From Streptomyces termitum (GTDB taxonomy: Bacteria; Actinomycetota; Actinomycetes; Streptomycetales; Streptomycetaceae): a stretch of DNA of 64,000 bases. How positions within the stretch are numbered: the stretch's first letter is position 1; each line of letters starts with the position of its first letter. Location: contig NZ_BMUL01000012.1 of assembly GCF_014650175.1 (NCBI RefSeq), positions 62,001 through 126,000 of the forward strand, read 5' to 3'. A program made the position numbers and the translations under genes. Below are positions 17,032-25,876 of this stretch, in pieces. The notes beneath the pieces were generated by a model. It was not told where the DNA came from, searched no databases, and worked only from the letters and a program-made list of their open reading frames with translations.

Positions 17032-17067
17032 GCCGTGCCCTGCGGACACCGCCCGGGGCGGCGGGGG

Positions 17068-17310
17068 TCACACGAGGTGGTCGAACTCGCCGTCCTTGAC
17101 GCCCAGCAGGAGCGCCTCTATCTCGGCCGGCGTGTAGACGAGCGCGGGCCCCTCGGGGTGGCGGGAGTTGCGCACGGCGACCTCGCCGCCGGGGAGCTTG
17201 GCGAACTCGACGCAGGATCCCTGGGAGTTGCTGTGCCTGCTCTTCTGCCAGACGACACCCCGCAGCTCCGCGGCCGCCATGCCGTTGTACGCGTGACGCG
17301 CGTGGTGCAC
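17068..17310 (-). CDS. DUF397 family small protein (BldB/WhiJ-partner type)
   Basis: An 80-residue DUF397 protein. The conserved core is VWQKSRHSNSQGSCVEFAKL...GEVAVRNSRHPEGPALVYTPAEIEALLLGVKDGEFDHL, in which the SxxSNSQGxCVE and VRxSxxPxGP blocks define the family. DUF397 proteins are almost confined to morphologically complex actinobacteria and usually pair with an XRE/DUF5753 regulator; in some S. coelicolor pairs the small protein behaves like a toxin or as a modulator of the regulator. The GTG at 17310 follows GGGGAG; an internal ATG ten codons later is an alternative. It converges on the HATPase gene. Confidence 0.9.
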   Translation of the reverse strand: MHHARHAYNGMAAAELRGVVWQKSRHSNSQGSCVEFAKLPGGEVAVRNSRHPEGPALVYTPAEIEALLLGVKDGEFDHLV

Positions 17311-17376
17311 TGGTAGCTCCCCGAGTTGCTTGGTGCAGGACTCAACTTCCTCGGATCATAGCTTCGTTCACATGCG

Positions 17377-17400
17377 GCTGCATGAGCAGATGCACGTGCA
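17377..17400 (-). promoter_or_regulatory. 24-bp element shared with the HATPase promoter region (copy 2)
   Basis: Read on the minus strand it starts TGCACGTGCATCTGC and matches copy 1 (16289-16312) at 21 of 24 bases. It lies 67 nt ahead of the DUF397 start and, like copy 1, points toward its gene. Confidence 0.6.
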
Positions 17401-17460
17401 CGGGGGGTGGCGTAGCCACTACGCGACACAGCGTGCGGCCAGGTCGGCGGGGATGCGGAA

Positions 17461-17515
17461 GCCCCCGCGATCTTCCCGTACGCCCCTCCTCCTGGAGGGA
17501 CGAGGGCGCGGGGGC
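17461..17515 (-). terminator. nested hairpin after the FUSC gene
   Basis: Outer arms GCCCCCGCG and CGCGGGGGC enclose an inner hairpin CCCTCC-TCCT-GGAGGG, directly downstream of the FUSC stop at 17537. Confidence 0.55.
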
Positions 17516-17536
17516 CGAGGTTCCCGGACGGGCCGC

Positions 17537-19663
17537 TCAGGCGTCGGTGAGGGTGGTGGACAGTTCGTCGAGGGCGTCCAGGAGGAGCCGGGCCGCCTTG
17601 CGCAGCAGCGGGTCGGCGACCTCCGTGTCCCAGGCGGCGACCGTCTCCCGCAGGCCGTCCCACTCCGGCACCCGCCGCTCGCGCACCGCCCGCGCGCCCC
17701 GCTCGGTCGCCTCCCGCAGCGCCTCCGCGAGCCCCGCCGCGGCGGGCAGCGGCACGGCGTCGCGCTCGGGCGGATGGGCCTCCAGGAGCATCGCGGCCCG
17801 CCCGAACTCGGCCAGCGCGTGCCCCGCGCCCTCCGCCGCCGCGTGCGAGAGCCCCCGGTGCCGGACCGGCTCGTGGACGGCCCGGCCGACCGCGTCGTGC
17901 CAGGCCACCCGGGCGGCGCGGGCCGAGAGCAGGGCCTCGCGCACGTCGGGGCCGGCCGCGCCGGACGGGTCGGCGTACCGGGCGGCGACGGCGGTGGCGT
18001 ACCGGCCCGAGGCGGCCAGCCAGTCCGCGAGCCGGCCGCGCAGCCGGGGCGTCTCCCACGCCGGGTAGACGGCGTAGGCGAGCATCGCGAGGAGTCCGCC
18101 GAGGAGGGTGAGCAGGACCCGGTCGCGGACGGTCTGGGTGATCCCGGAGCCCTCCATGCCGAGCAGGAAGACGACGTACGCGGCGACGCACACCTGGCTC
18201 ACCGCGTACCCCGTCCGCATCAGCAGGTACATGCCGAAGGCGCAGAGGACCGCGAGACCGGCCGAGAGGTACGTGTCCGGGTGGGCGGTCTGCACGACGG
18301 CCGAGGCCAGCGCCACCCCCACCAGGGTCCCGCCGAAGCGCGCCACCGAGCGGGCGTACGTCTGCGAGAAGTCCGGCCGCATCACCATCACGGACGCCAT
18401 CGGCGCCCAGTAGCCGTGTCCGAAGGGCAGCACCAGGCCCAGCAGGTAGCCGGCGGCGGTCACGGCGGAGACCCGGACCGCGTGCCGCAGCACCGGCGAC
18501 CCCGGTCGCAGCTCGGCCCGCATCTTCGCCACCGCCACCGGGACGAGCCGCGGCAGGGACGGCCGGGTGCGGGCCGCCGGGCCGCCGCCGGGGAGCTTGG
18601 CCCGGCGGAAGAGCCGCAGGGCGCGGGCCCCGACCGAGCGGGCGTCGTCGGGCACCGGGTCGTCCGGCGAGGTCCCGGTCCTCGGGTCGGCCGCCTCGAC
18701 GACGTCGTCGAGGAGGGCGGCGAGCCGGAGGGCGGCGCGGTGGGAGCGCCCGGAGAGGATCGTGCCGGTGTCCGGGGTGCGCAGGGCGGCGACGGCGCCG
18801 GGCGGCAGCCGGACGGGCTCGCCGTGCCGGACGGCGCGGGCGGCGGCGTCCAGGACTTCGGCCGCCGCCGCGAGCAGCTCGCGGACCCGGTCGCGCCGGG
18901 GCCCCTCGGCGGGGGCTCCGACGGCCGGGTCGGCGAGCGAGGCGAGCACCGGCCGGATGCGTTCGGCGAGCCGCCGGGGGCCGTGCAGTTCGGCGGGGCG
19001 GCGGCGGGCCTGCCGGACGGTGACGGCGGCGGCGCTGCGGGCGTTCATCAGCGGGACCGGGTCGAAGGGGGCGACCGGGTCGTGGCGCAGCCGGCGGGCG
19101 TAGTCCGCCTCGGCGGCCAGCGCGTCGGCGAGCGCGTCCCGCTGGGCGCCCCAGGGCCGGACCGGCAGCAGCACCACCAGGGCGGCCTGGACCAGCCCGC
19201 CGGTGAAGATCATCGCCGCGTGTCCGGCGGCGGCCGCGACGGAGGTCGGCAGGGTGATGGTGACCAGCATGATCGCCACGTTGGAGGAGGCGATGATGCC
19301 GACCGTCGGCCCGACCGCCCAGGCCAGCCCGGAGAGGAAGGTCCACAGGAGGAGCAGGGCCAGGAAGAGGACGGTGTGCGAGCCGGTCAGATAGCCCAGG
19401 AAGGTGGAGACGGCGAGGCTGCCGCCGGAGGCGAGCGCGAGGGTCGGCCGGGGCCGCCAGGAGCGCTGGAAGGTCGCGATGGCCGCCTGGAACGCGCCGA
19501 ACGCCGAGGCCGCCGCGACGGCGGGCCCGAAGAGGGCGAGCGAGAAGCCCACGACGAGCGCCAGGCCGAGCGCGCCCCGGGCGGCGATCAGGGGGGAGAG
19601 CCGCCGCCGCTCGACGGCGAGGCCGGAGCGGGCGGTCTCCTTCAGCGCCCGGAGCCAGCTCAT
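17537..19663 (-). CDS. FUSC family membrane transporter (aromatic acid exporter-like)
   Basis: A 708-residue integral membrane protein with the duplicated FUSC architecture: one set of about five to six helices (residues 25-190) followed by a long cytoplasmic stretch, then a second set (about 390-540; YLLGLVLPFGHGYWAPMASVMVMRPDFSQTYARSVARFGGTLVGV) and another soluble region. The latter block is the FUSC signature and matches fusaric-acid resistance and YccS-like proteins, which export aromatic or weak organic acids. The substrate is not known. Start ATG 19663 (MSWLRALKETARSGL). It is monocistronic, followed by a nested hairpin. Confidence 0.85.
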   Translation of the reverse strand: MSWLRALKETARSGLAVERRRLSPLIAARGALGLALVVGFSLALFGPAVAAASAFGAFQAAIATFQRSWRPRPTLALASGGSLAVSTFLGYLTGSHTVLFLALLLLWTFLSGLAWAVGPTVGIIASSNVAIMLVTITLPTSVAAAAGHAAMIFTGGLVQAALVVLLPVRPWGAQRDALADALAAEADYARRLRHDPVAPFDPVPLMNARSAAAVTVRQARRRPAELHGPRRLAERIRPVLASLADPAVGAPAEGPRRDRVRELLAAAAEVLDAAARAVRHGEPVRLPPGAVAALRTPDTGTILSGRSHRAALRLAALLDDVVEAADPRTGTSPDDPVPDDARSVGARALRLFRRAKLPGGGPAARTRPSLPRLVPVAVAKMRAELRPGSPVLRHAVRVSAVTAAGYLLGLVLPFGHGYWAPMASVMVMRPDFSQTYARSVARFGGTLVGVALASAVVQTAHPDTYLSAGLAVLCAFGMYLLMRTGYAVSQVCVAAYVVFLLGMEGSGITQTVRDRVLLTLLGGLLAMLAYAVYPAWETPRLRGRLADWLAASGRYATAVAARYADPSGAAGPDVREALLSARAARVAWHDAVGRAVHEPVRHRGLSHAAAEGAGHALAEFGRAAMLLEAHPPERDAVPLPAAAGLAEALREATERGARAVRERRVPEWDGLRETVAAWDTEVADPLLRKAARLLLDALDELSTTLTDA

Positions 19664-19725
19664 GATCCGAGCGTAGAGGAATCACCCCGAAGCCGACATT
19701 CACCCCATATGTGACCGCAGGGTCC

Positions 19726-20877
19726 TCACCGGCCGTCCCGCTCGCGCAGGCGCGGCCGGTCCGGGCCCAGGGCGGCGGCCTCGGCGGCGGACGCGCCGTG
19801 CGTCCAGCCCGCCTCGTCCCACTGGGCCCGGACCCGGGTGGCCCGGGTCTCGGGGAAGAGCTCGTCGGTACGGGCCGCCACCGCGACCTCGCGGGAGGCC
19901 AGGACCGGCAGCAGCGTCGGGGCCTCGGCGGCGACCCGGCGGGAGGTCTCCGCCAGCCGGGCGCCGAGCCGGTGCGCGTACGCGAGGAGGAAGGACTGCC
20001 GGAAGGACTTGGTGCGCTTGCGGCCGCCCCGGCGCTGCTCCGCCTCCGCCCGGGTCATCGCCGCCGTGCCCTGCACGAGGAGCGAGGTGTACAGCAGCTC
20101 CACCGGGTCGAGGTCCGCCTCGAAGCCGACCACGGTCGAGAAGCCGTACGCCTCGTTCCACACCGCCCGGCAGTGGTTCGCGGACGCGACCGCGTCCAGC
20201 AGGATCGCCTTCGCCTGCTCGTACGGCGGCTCCACCCCGATCCGCAGCGCGCCCGGCGCCGACCCGGCCGGCGCCCCGGCGGCCAGCCCGGCCTCGTCGA
20301 GGCTGTGCCGGGCCATCAGCTCCTGCGCCTTGGCCGTCAGCGCCTCCGCCTCGTCCGGGTAGTCGGTGCGCTCCGCCTTGGCGAGCAGCGCCCGGATCCG
20401 GGTCAGCGTCCGGGGCTCCCCGGCCGCCGCCGGAGGCAGCACGTCCCCCGGGACCGGCCCCACCGCGTCGAGCCGGGGAAGCCGGACCAGCAGCCGGTAC
20501 AGCTCCAGGACGGCCGTCGCGTACGAGAAGCGGTCCGCCGTCCACTCCGGGGCGTCCAGCGCGTCGAGCTGCGCCCGCCAGCGCCCCGGCAGCACCGCGT
20601 ACCGCGCCGTCTCCGCCCGCACCAGCCCGGCCAGCAGCCGCAGGTGCTCCTCGGCCAGCTCGCGCCGGACCACGCGCGCCACGTCGGCGGGCTGCCAGCC
20701 GCGCTCCCACAGGCCGCGCACGTACTCCTCGCCGCGCCGCGCGAGACCGGCGTCGGCGGCCGGATCGGCGGCCAACAGCGAGGCCGCCGTGTCGAGGGAG
20801 CGGTCGTCCCCGGCCCCGGTGTGCAGCGCCTCCCGCAGCGCCCGCTCGACGGTGGCCTCCCGCGCCTCGTCCCGCAT
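19726..20877 (-). CDS. DUF2786 domain protein
   Basis: A 383-residue soluble protein. The centre carries the DUF2786 block RTLTRIRALLAKAERTDYPDEAEALTAKAQELMARHSLDE (about residues 155-195), a short helical module found in phage and actinobacterial proteins of unknown function; the C-terminal part (NHCRAVWNEAYGFSTVVGFEADLDPVELLYTSLLVQG, and the KSFRQSFLLAYAHRLGARL helix) is the usual DUF7168-like companion with a possible metallopeptidase-like fold. The ATG at 20877 follows GGAGGAGG. No operon partner is visible. I do not know its function. Confidence 0.8.
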   Translation of the reverse strand: MRDEAREATVERALREALHTGAGDDRSLDTAASLLAADPAADAGLARRGEEYVRGLWERGWQPADVARVVRRELAEEHLRLLAGLVRAETARYAVLPGRWRAQLDALDAPEWTADRFSYATAVLELYRLLVRLPRLDAVGPVPGDVLPPAAAGEPRTLTRIRALLAKAERTDYPDEAEALTAKAQELMARHSLDEAGLAAGAPAGSAPGALRIGVEPPYEQAKAILLDAVASANHCRAVWNEAYGFSTVVGFEADLDPVELLYTSLLVQGTAAMTRAEAEQRRGGRKRTKSFRQSFLLAYAHRLGARLAETSRRVAAEAPTLLPVLASREVAVAARTDELFPETRATRVRAQWDEAGWTHGASAAEAAALGPDRPRLRERDGR

Positions 20878-21026
20878 CGCCGTGCCTCCTCCTCGCCCCG
20901 TTCCCGTACCTCCCCCGATGGTCTCAGCCTCCGGCCGGCCCGCCCGCCGGGGTATGCCCGGCCCCACCCCGGGGACGCCCCGCAGCGGGCGTGAGCGCGG
21001 CGGCCCGGAACGGTTGCCTGGACCCA

Positions 21027-21157
21027 TGACGAGAACCACCGCTCCCGCCCCCTCTCCCTCCGGGGCCGGCAAGTCGACCCTGCTGCGGGCCCGCCGGGCC
21101 GTCCACAGCCTGTGGACACCGAGGTCCCTACCGCCCTGCGGGCCCGGTGGACCCTGA
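21027..21157 (+). CDS. possible small protein, frame disrupted
   Basis: A 43-codon frame starting MTRTTAPAPSPSGAGK follows a short spacer after the divergent DUF2786 gene. The frame ends at 21157, but a second frame (21112-21342) continues with a Gly/Thr-rich stretch and a C-terminal hydrophobic segment ending PAWRLAR. The two could be one small membrane protein split by a frameshift, or chance frames in GC-rich DNA. No recognisable domain. Confidence 0.2.
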
Positions 21158-21461
21158 CGGCGGGCACGAGCACGGGCGCCGGAGGCCGTACGGACGCGGA
21201 CGCGGGCACGCGCGTGGGAAGCCGTACGGGCACGGACATGGGCACGCGTGCGGGCGCGGGTGCGGAGGGGGCCGCCGCCGGGGTCTGCGCGGCCGTCGCC
21301 GTCGCCGCGTCGGCCCTCCCCGCCTGGCGGCTCGCCCGCTGAGCGGCGATCGTGGGACGGGGCGGTGGCCGGGGTCGGAGCCGGGCCGCCGCCCCGCCCG
21401 CGTGCGGTCGTTTTCCGCCGCCTTCGTACGCGCGCGTGCGGCCCTCCGCCATCATGGGCGG

Positions 21462-21794
21462 ATGCCGAAGCAGCGCAGGCGGAAACAGCGGGCGGCCCGG
21501 GCACGGGAGCGCGAGGCGGAACGCCACCGGCCCGGGGCGGGCCGGTGGGAGGTCCGGTACAGCGGACCGGACGAGACCGCCTGGCGCACCGAGGCCCGCC
21601 GACTGGTCACCGAGGAGCGGGTCGCCTCGGACGACCTCTGGCTGGACATGATGTGCGGACGCGGCGACCACCCGACCGCGTACCGCGTCAGCGTCTTCGT
21701 CCCGCACACCGGGGGCGCCGTGGACGCCGGGGAAACCGAGGGCACCGGGGGCGCCAAGGAACCCGGGGACGCCGGGGCAGCCGAGAACGCCTAG
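21462..21794 (+). CDS. small hypothetical protein with basic N-terminus
   Basis: 110 residues starting MPKQRRRKQRAARARERE, a strongly basic helix, followed by a short globular part (WEVRYSGPDETAWRTEARRLVTEERVASDDLWLDMMCGR) and a low-complexity Gly/Glu/Ala tail with repeats of GDAG and EGTGG type. Codon-position bias is as in neighbouring genes, so it is probably real. The function is unknown; the basic end could bind nucleic acid, which is inference. The ATG at 21462 has a GGGCGG stretch ahead but no strong ribosome site. Confidence 0.55.
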   Translation: MPKQRRRKQRAARAREREAERHRPGAGRWEVRYSGPDETAWRTEARRLVTEERVASDDLWLDMMCGRGDHPTAYRVSVFVPHTGGAVDAGETEGTGGAKEPGDAGAAENA

Positions 21795-21847
21795 GGGTCC
21801 TGTCAGCCCCAGCGACCCCAGCGGACCCGCCAGCCCCGGCGGCCCCG

Positions 21848-22420
21848 TCAGCCCCCGGTGGTCCCGGCCGTCGCCCCCGACGTGTGCCAGTCCGGGGCCA
21901 GGACCGACCAGACCTCCATGTCGTGGCGGACGCCCCGGTAGGCGTAGCTCTCGCGCAGGACCGCGTCCCGCTTCATGCCGAGGCGGCGGGCGACGGCGAT
22001 GCTGGGGGCGTTGGAGGAGGCGACGACCCACTCCACCCGGTGGACGCCGCGCACCTCGACCGCCCAGCCGATCAGCGCCCGCGCCGCCCGGGTGACCAGG
22101 CCCCGGCCGGTCGCGGCCGGTTCGAGCCAGCAGCCGGCCTCCGCCTTCCCGGCCGCCGCGTCGAGGGTGCGCAGGATGACCGCCCCGACCAGCGTGCCGT
22201 CGAGCCATATGCCGTGGATGCGGCCGGTGTCGGCCGCCGCCTTCTCCGCGTACGCCCGCAGGAAGGCCCGGCTCGACTCCAGGTCGGTGACGACGTCCGG
22301 AAGGCCGTTGCGGGCGCCGATGAACTCCCTCCCCCGGTCCATGTGGGCGAGGAACTCGTCGGCCTGCCAGGGCTCCAGCGGCCGCAGCTCCGCACCGTCG
22401 CCCAGGGACATCGCGTACAT
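21848..22420 (-). CDS. GNAT family N-acetyltransferase, RimJ/RimL type
   Basis: A 190-residue acyl-CoA dependent N-acetyltransferase of the RimL class. It opens with a YAMSLGDGAELRPLEPWQADEFLAHM block and shows the GNAT motif A region (AGCWLEPAATGRGLVTRAARALIGWA, with the R/Q-x-x-G-x-G/A pyrophosphate loop as ATGRGLV) and the motif B segment VVASSNAPSIAVARRLGMKRDAVLRES typical of RimJ/RimL proteins. The acceptor is unknown; family members modify ribosomal proteins, antibiotics or small amines. It is divergent from the DNA polymerase gene, sharing a 180-bp spacer. Confidence 0.85.
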   Translation of the reverse strand: MYAMSLGDGAELRPLEPWQADEFLAHMDRGREFIGARNGLPDVVTDLESSRAFLRAYAEKAAADTGRIHGIWLDGTLVGAVILRTLDAAAGKAEAGCWLEPAATGRGLVTRAARALIGWAVEVRGVHRVEWVVASSNAPSIAVARRLGMKRDAVLRESYAYRGVRHDMEVWSVLAPDWHTSGATAGTTGG

Positions 22421-22598
22421 CGTCGTCTTCCTCCGTCGTCGAGCCGTCAGGGAACGGGGTCAGCTTGCCCGGCTCCGGCCGCCGCCGCTCCCCCTTATCG
22501 GCTTGTCGGCTCGTCGGCCGCGCCGGCGCGCGGATCCGCGCGCCCGCCCCGGATGTCGTGCCCCGCCGCTGTCAGTGGCGGCTGCCAGACTCGCACCC

Positions 22599-24308
22599 AT
22601 GAGCGAGAGGTGGGCGCTGGCGCCGGAGCCGGAGGGGGAGGGCGCGGTCCTCGTCCCCCTCGGGCCGGACGGCGCGCCCGCGGGGGCGGTGCGCCGCGAG
22701 CCCGACCTGGTCGCGGCGGTCCGGTCCCGGCCGGAGGCGGCGCGCTGGGTGTGGCGGTCGACGGCCGAGGTGTATCCGCGGCTGCTCGCCGCCGGGGTCC
22801 GGGTCGAGCGGTGCTACGACGTGGAGGCCGCCGAGCAGCTGCTCCTGGGGCACGAGGGCCGGCTCGGCGAGCCCCGGTCGGCGGCGGCGGCCTGGGCGCG
22901 GCTGCGGAACGCGCCCGTACCGCCCGATCCGCCGCAGCGCGCCGCCGAGCCCGGTTCGCAGGACTCGCTGTTCGAGCCGGCGCCGGTCTCCCCGGTGTCC
23001 TTCGAGGGCCTCCTCGCGGTCTACGCGGAGCAGCAGCGCCGGCACGACCGGGCGGAGCACCCGGGCAGGATGCGGCTTCTGACGGCGGCCGAGTCGGCGG
23101 GGATGCTGGTGGCGGGCGAGATGCACCGGGCGGGCCTGCCGTGGCGGGCCGACGTGCACCGGGAACTGCTGCACGAGCTGCTGGGCGAGCGGTACGCGGG
23201 CGGGGGCGAGCCGCGCCGGCTGGCGGAGCTGGCGGAGGAGGTGTCGGCGGCGTTCGGCCACCGGGTCCGGCCGGACCTGCCCGCGGACGTGGTGCGGGCC
23301 TTCGCGCGGGCGGGCGTCCGGCTGCGCTCGACGCGCCGGTGGGAGCTGGCGGAGGTCGACCATCCGGCGGTGGAGCCGCTGATCGCGTACAAGAAGCTGT
23401 ACCGGATCTGGACGGCGCACGGCTGGACGTGGCTGGCGGACTGGGTGCGCGAGGGCCGGTTCCGGCCGGAGTACCTGCCGGGCGGCACGGTCAGCGGGCG
23501 CTGGACGACCAGCGGCGGCGGGGCCCTCCAGATCCCGAAGGTGATCCGGCGCGCGGTCGTCGCCGACGAGGGCTGGCGGCTGGTGGTGGCGGACGCCGAC
23601 CAGATGGAGCCGCGGGTGCTGGCCGCGATCTCCCGCGACCCGGGCCTGATGGACGTCGCCGGGCATCCGGACGACCTGTACACCCGGCTCTCGGACCGGG
23701 CCTTCTCCGGCGACCGGGACCACGCGAAGCTGGCGCTGCTGGGCGCGATCTACGGGCAGACCAGCGGCGACGGCCTGAAGAACCTGGCGGCGCTGCGCCG
23801 CCGCTTCCCCCGCGCGGTCGCCTATGTGGACGAGGCGGCGCGGGCCGGTGAGGAGGGCCGGCTGGTCCGCACCTGGCTGGGCCGGACCAGCCCGCGGGCG
23901 GCCGGTGCCGACGAGGACGGCGAGGCGGGCCTCCCGCAGGACGCGGACGGCCCTCCCCCGGCGGAGGACGGCGCCGCCCCCGGCTTCACCCCGGGCTACG
24001 CCTCGGGGAACGCGCGGGCGCGCGGCCGCTTCACCCGCAACTTCGTCGTCCAGGGCAGTGCCGCCGACTGGGCGCTGCTGATGCTGGCGGCCCTGCGCCG
24101 CACCCTGGCGTCCGCCGGGATGCGGGCCGAGCTGGTCTTCTTCCAGCACGACGAGGTGATCGTGCACTGCCCGGCGGAGGAGGCCGGGGCGGTGACGGAG
24201 GCGATCCGGGCGGCGGGGGACGAGGCGGGGCTGATCGCCTTCGGGCGGACCCCGGTCCGGTTCCCGTTCACGACGGCGACGGTGGAGCGGTACGCGGACG
24301 CCAAGTGA
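22599..24308 (+). CDS. family A DNA polymerase (bifunctional 3'-5' exonuclease-like/polymerase, actinobacterial type)
   Basis: A 569-residue Pol I-like enzyme lacking the 5' nuclease domain. The polymerase motifs are in order: motif A VVADADQMEPRVLAAIS (catalytic Asp), O-helix motif B DHAKLALLGAIYGQTSG, and motif C FFQHDEVIVHC. The N-terminal about 180 residues occupy the place of a 3'-5' exonuclease but show few of its acidic catalytic residues, so proofreading is doubtful. Streptomyces carries this protein beside the normal PolA; its cellular role (repair or gap filling) is unproven. An insert rich in Asp, Glu and Pro lies between motifs B and C. Start at ATG 22599 (MSERWALAPEP). Confidence 0.88.
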   Translation: MSERWALAPEPEGEGAVLVPLGPDGAPAGAVRREPDLVAAVRSRPEAARWVWRSTAEVYPRLLAAGVRVERCYDVEAAEQLLLGHEGRLGEPRSAAAAWARLRNAPVPPDPPQRAAEPGSQDSLFEPAPVSPVSFEGLLAVYAEQQRRHDRAEHPGRMRLLTAAESAGMLVAGEMHRAGLPWRADVHRELLHELLGERYAGGGEPRRLAELAEEVSAAFGHRVRPDLPADVVRAFARAGVRLRSTRRWELAEVDHPAVEPLIAYKKLYRIWTAHGWTWLADWVREGRFRPEYLPGGTVSGRWTTSGGGALQIPKVIRRAVVADEGWRLVVADADQMEPRVLAAISRDPGLMDVAGHPDDLYTRLSDRAFSGDRDHAKLALLGAIYGQTSGDGLKNLAALRRRFPRAVAYVDEAARAGEEGRLVRTWLGRTSPRAAGADEDGEAGLPQDADGPPPAEDGAAPGFTPGYASGNARARGRFTRNFVVQGSAADWALLMLAALRRTLASAGMRAELVFFQHDEVIVHCPAEEAGAVTEAIRAAGDEAGLIAFGRTPVRFPFTTATVERYADAK

Positions 24309-24342
24309 CCGCCCACCGCCCCCTTCTCCCGGCCGCTTCCGG

Positions 24343-25689
24343 CTACCGCACGGCCTTGGTGGGCAGCTTGGCCCACTTCGGGTCGAGGGCGAGCGCCTTC
24401 AGCTGCTCCATGGTGAGCGCGGGCTCTGCGCGGGTGGCGTCCTGGTGCTGGGCGCCGGTGTTGAAGGCGGAGACGACGACCCGGAAGCCGTCCGGCGTGA
24501 CGGTGTCGGCCGTCCACCAGACCACGCCCGCGCCGCCCTTCTCGCCGGGCTGCTGGGACAGCGCCACCCTGCGGCCGTCGGGGAGGGTGGTGACCTCGCC
24601 GGTGCCGCCGAAGGCGTCGCCCATGCCGTACTGGACGTTGACCTGGACGAGGCTCTTGCCCTTGCCGTCGTCGACGACGGCGTAGCCGAAGTCGCCCTCG
24701 CCGCCCTTGTCGGTGATCCGGAGGTGCTTGGGCAGCAGGCTGCGCAGGGCGTTGGGGACGGCGCTGCCCTGGACCCCCGGGACCGGCGGCGGGAGGGGCT
24801 GGCCGTCCGGCTGCCCGGTCGGCGGGACGTAGGGCGGGATCAGGTCCAGCAGCGGCTTCCAGGCGTCGGCGGCGACGAGCTCCTTGAGCTGGGTGCCGGT
24901 GAGGGGCGGGTTCTCGCGGTTGACCTCGGCGCCCTTCTCGGCGGGCGCGTTGTGCTCGCTGAAGTCGACGAGGAAGCCGTCCTTGGTGAGCAGGGTGGCC
25001 CGCCAGCTCTTCGTCTCCTCGCGCTTGTCGGGGTACACGTACCCCTGGAGGATCATCACGCGGGAGCCGTTCGCCGTCCGGCCGTCGGTGCACCGGTCGT
25101 AGGGGACGTACACCTTGTCGGGGCAGGTGACCATGGCGGCGCCGGTCTCCCCGGTGCCGCCCGCGCGGGACAGGGAGAGGAAGAAGGCGGACTCGCCCCG
25201 GCCGTCGTCGAAGGTGCCGGAGACGCCCTGGCCGACGCCGTCCTCCTGGTCGAACTTCCAGGTGCCGGCCGGGGCGTTGGCCTTGAGGACGGTGATGATG
25301 TCGCCGATCGGGATCGCGCCCTGCCGCGGCCCCCCGGGCTCACCGGCCTCGACGGGCGGCTTCTCGCCGCGCGTCTCCTCGCCGCGCGGCTTCTCGCTCG
25401 TGGGCGGGGCCGCGACGGACGCCTTGGCGGCCGCGCCGTCGGGGGTGACGACGGAACCGGCGTAGACGCCTCCGATGCCGACGGCGGCGAGCGCGAGGGC
25501 GCCCCCGGTGACGGCGAGGCGGCGGCGCAGCAGCCGGCGGCGGCCGCGGACGAGTCCGGCGGAGATCAGTTCGGGCCGCCCGTCGAGGGCGAACCCCTCG
25601 CCTGCGGTCCGCAGGGCGGAGCCGAGCTCGGCGGTGAAACCGGGGTCGGCGGCGGGGTCGTGGTGGCCGTTCGGGTCGTACTGGGGCAT
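24343..25689 (-). CDS. single-pass membrane protein, cotranscribed with a SigE-family sigma factor
   Basis: 448 residues: a cytoplasmic N-terminus (about 60 residues), one transmembrane helix (LAVTGGALALAAVGIGGVYAG), and a large extracellular part with a Pro-rich linker and two similar halves (IGDIITVLKANAPAGTWKF... and the later LRSLLPKHLRITDKGGEGDFGYAVVDD), each carrying a short globular unit. No anti-sigma zinc motif is visible, so an anti-sigma role is only suggested by its place 187 nt downstream of the ECF gene. Function unknown. The spacer ahead of it is very G-rich and repetitive. Confidence 0.75.
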   Translation of the reverse strand: MPQYDPNGHHDPAADPGFTAELGSALRTAGEGFALDGRPELISAGLVRGRRRLLRRRLAVTGGALALAAVGIGGVYAGSVVTPDGAAAKASVAAPPTSEKPRGEETRGEKPPVEAGEPGGPRQGAIPIGDIITVLKANAPAGTWKFDQEDGVGQGVSGTFDDGRGESAFFLSLSRAGGTGETGAAMVTCPDKVYVPYDRCTDGRTANGSRVMILQGYVYPDKREETKSWRATLLTKDGFLVDFSEHNAPAEKGAEVNRENPPLTGTQLKELVAADAWKPLLDLIPPYVPPTGQPDGQPLPPPVPGVQGSAVPNALRSLLPKHLRITDKGGEGDFGYAVVDDGKGKSLVQVNVQYGMGDAFGGTGEVTTLPDGRRVALSQQPGEKGGAGVVWWTADTVTPDGFRVVVSAFNTGAQHQDATRAEPALTMEQLKALALDPKWAKLPTKAVR

Positions 25690-25739
25690 GGCGGATCACC
25701 GTCTTCGGTTCGGTGGGTACGGGGGGACGCCCGGGGCGG

Positions 25740-25870
25740 TCCCCATCCCGGAGCCGCTCCTCCCTGGGAACGGAATCAGGGAACGGGACCCGGGCCAGGG
25801 TCTGGGACCTGGGAACGGCCCCGGGAAGCGGCTCCGGGGAACGGCCCCGGAAGCGGTCGGGAGGAGCGGG
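25740..25870. repeat. G-rich repetitive spacer
   Basis: Between the ECF sigma gene and its downstream membrane protein gene, runs of GGG occur about a dozen times, and the unit GGGAACGGCCCCGG is repeated at about 25811 and 25838. Possible quadruplex or regulatory sequence; no promoter is clear. Confidence 0.55.
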
Positions 25871-25876
25871 CTCGGC

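Noticed and set aside
17330..19714. Plus-strand frame across the FUSC gene
   Set aside because: Antisense shadow; Gly/Arg-rich with no domain.
22572..24167. Long minus-strand frame inside the DNA polymerase gene
   Set aside because: Antisense shadow of a polymerase with intact motifs.
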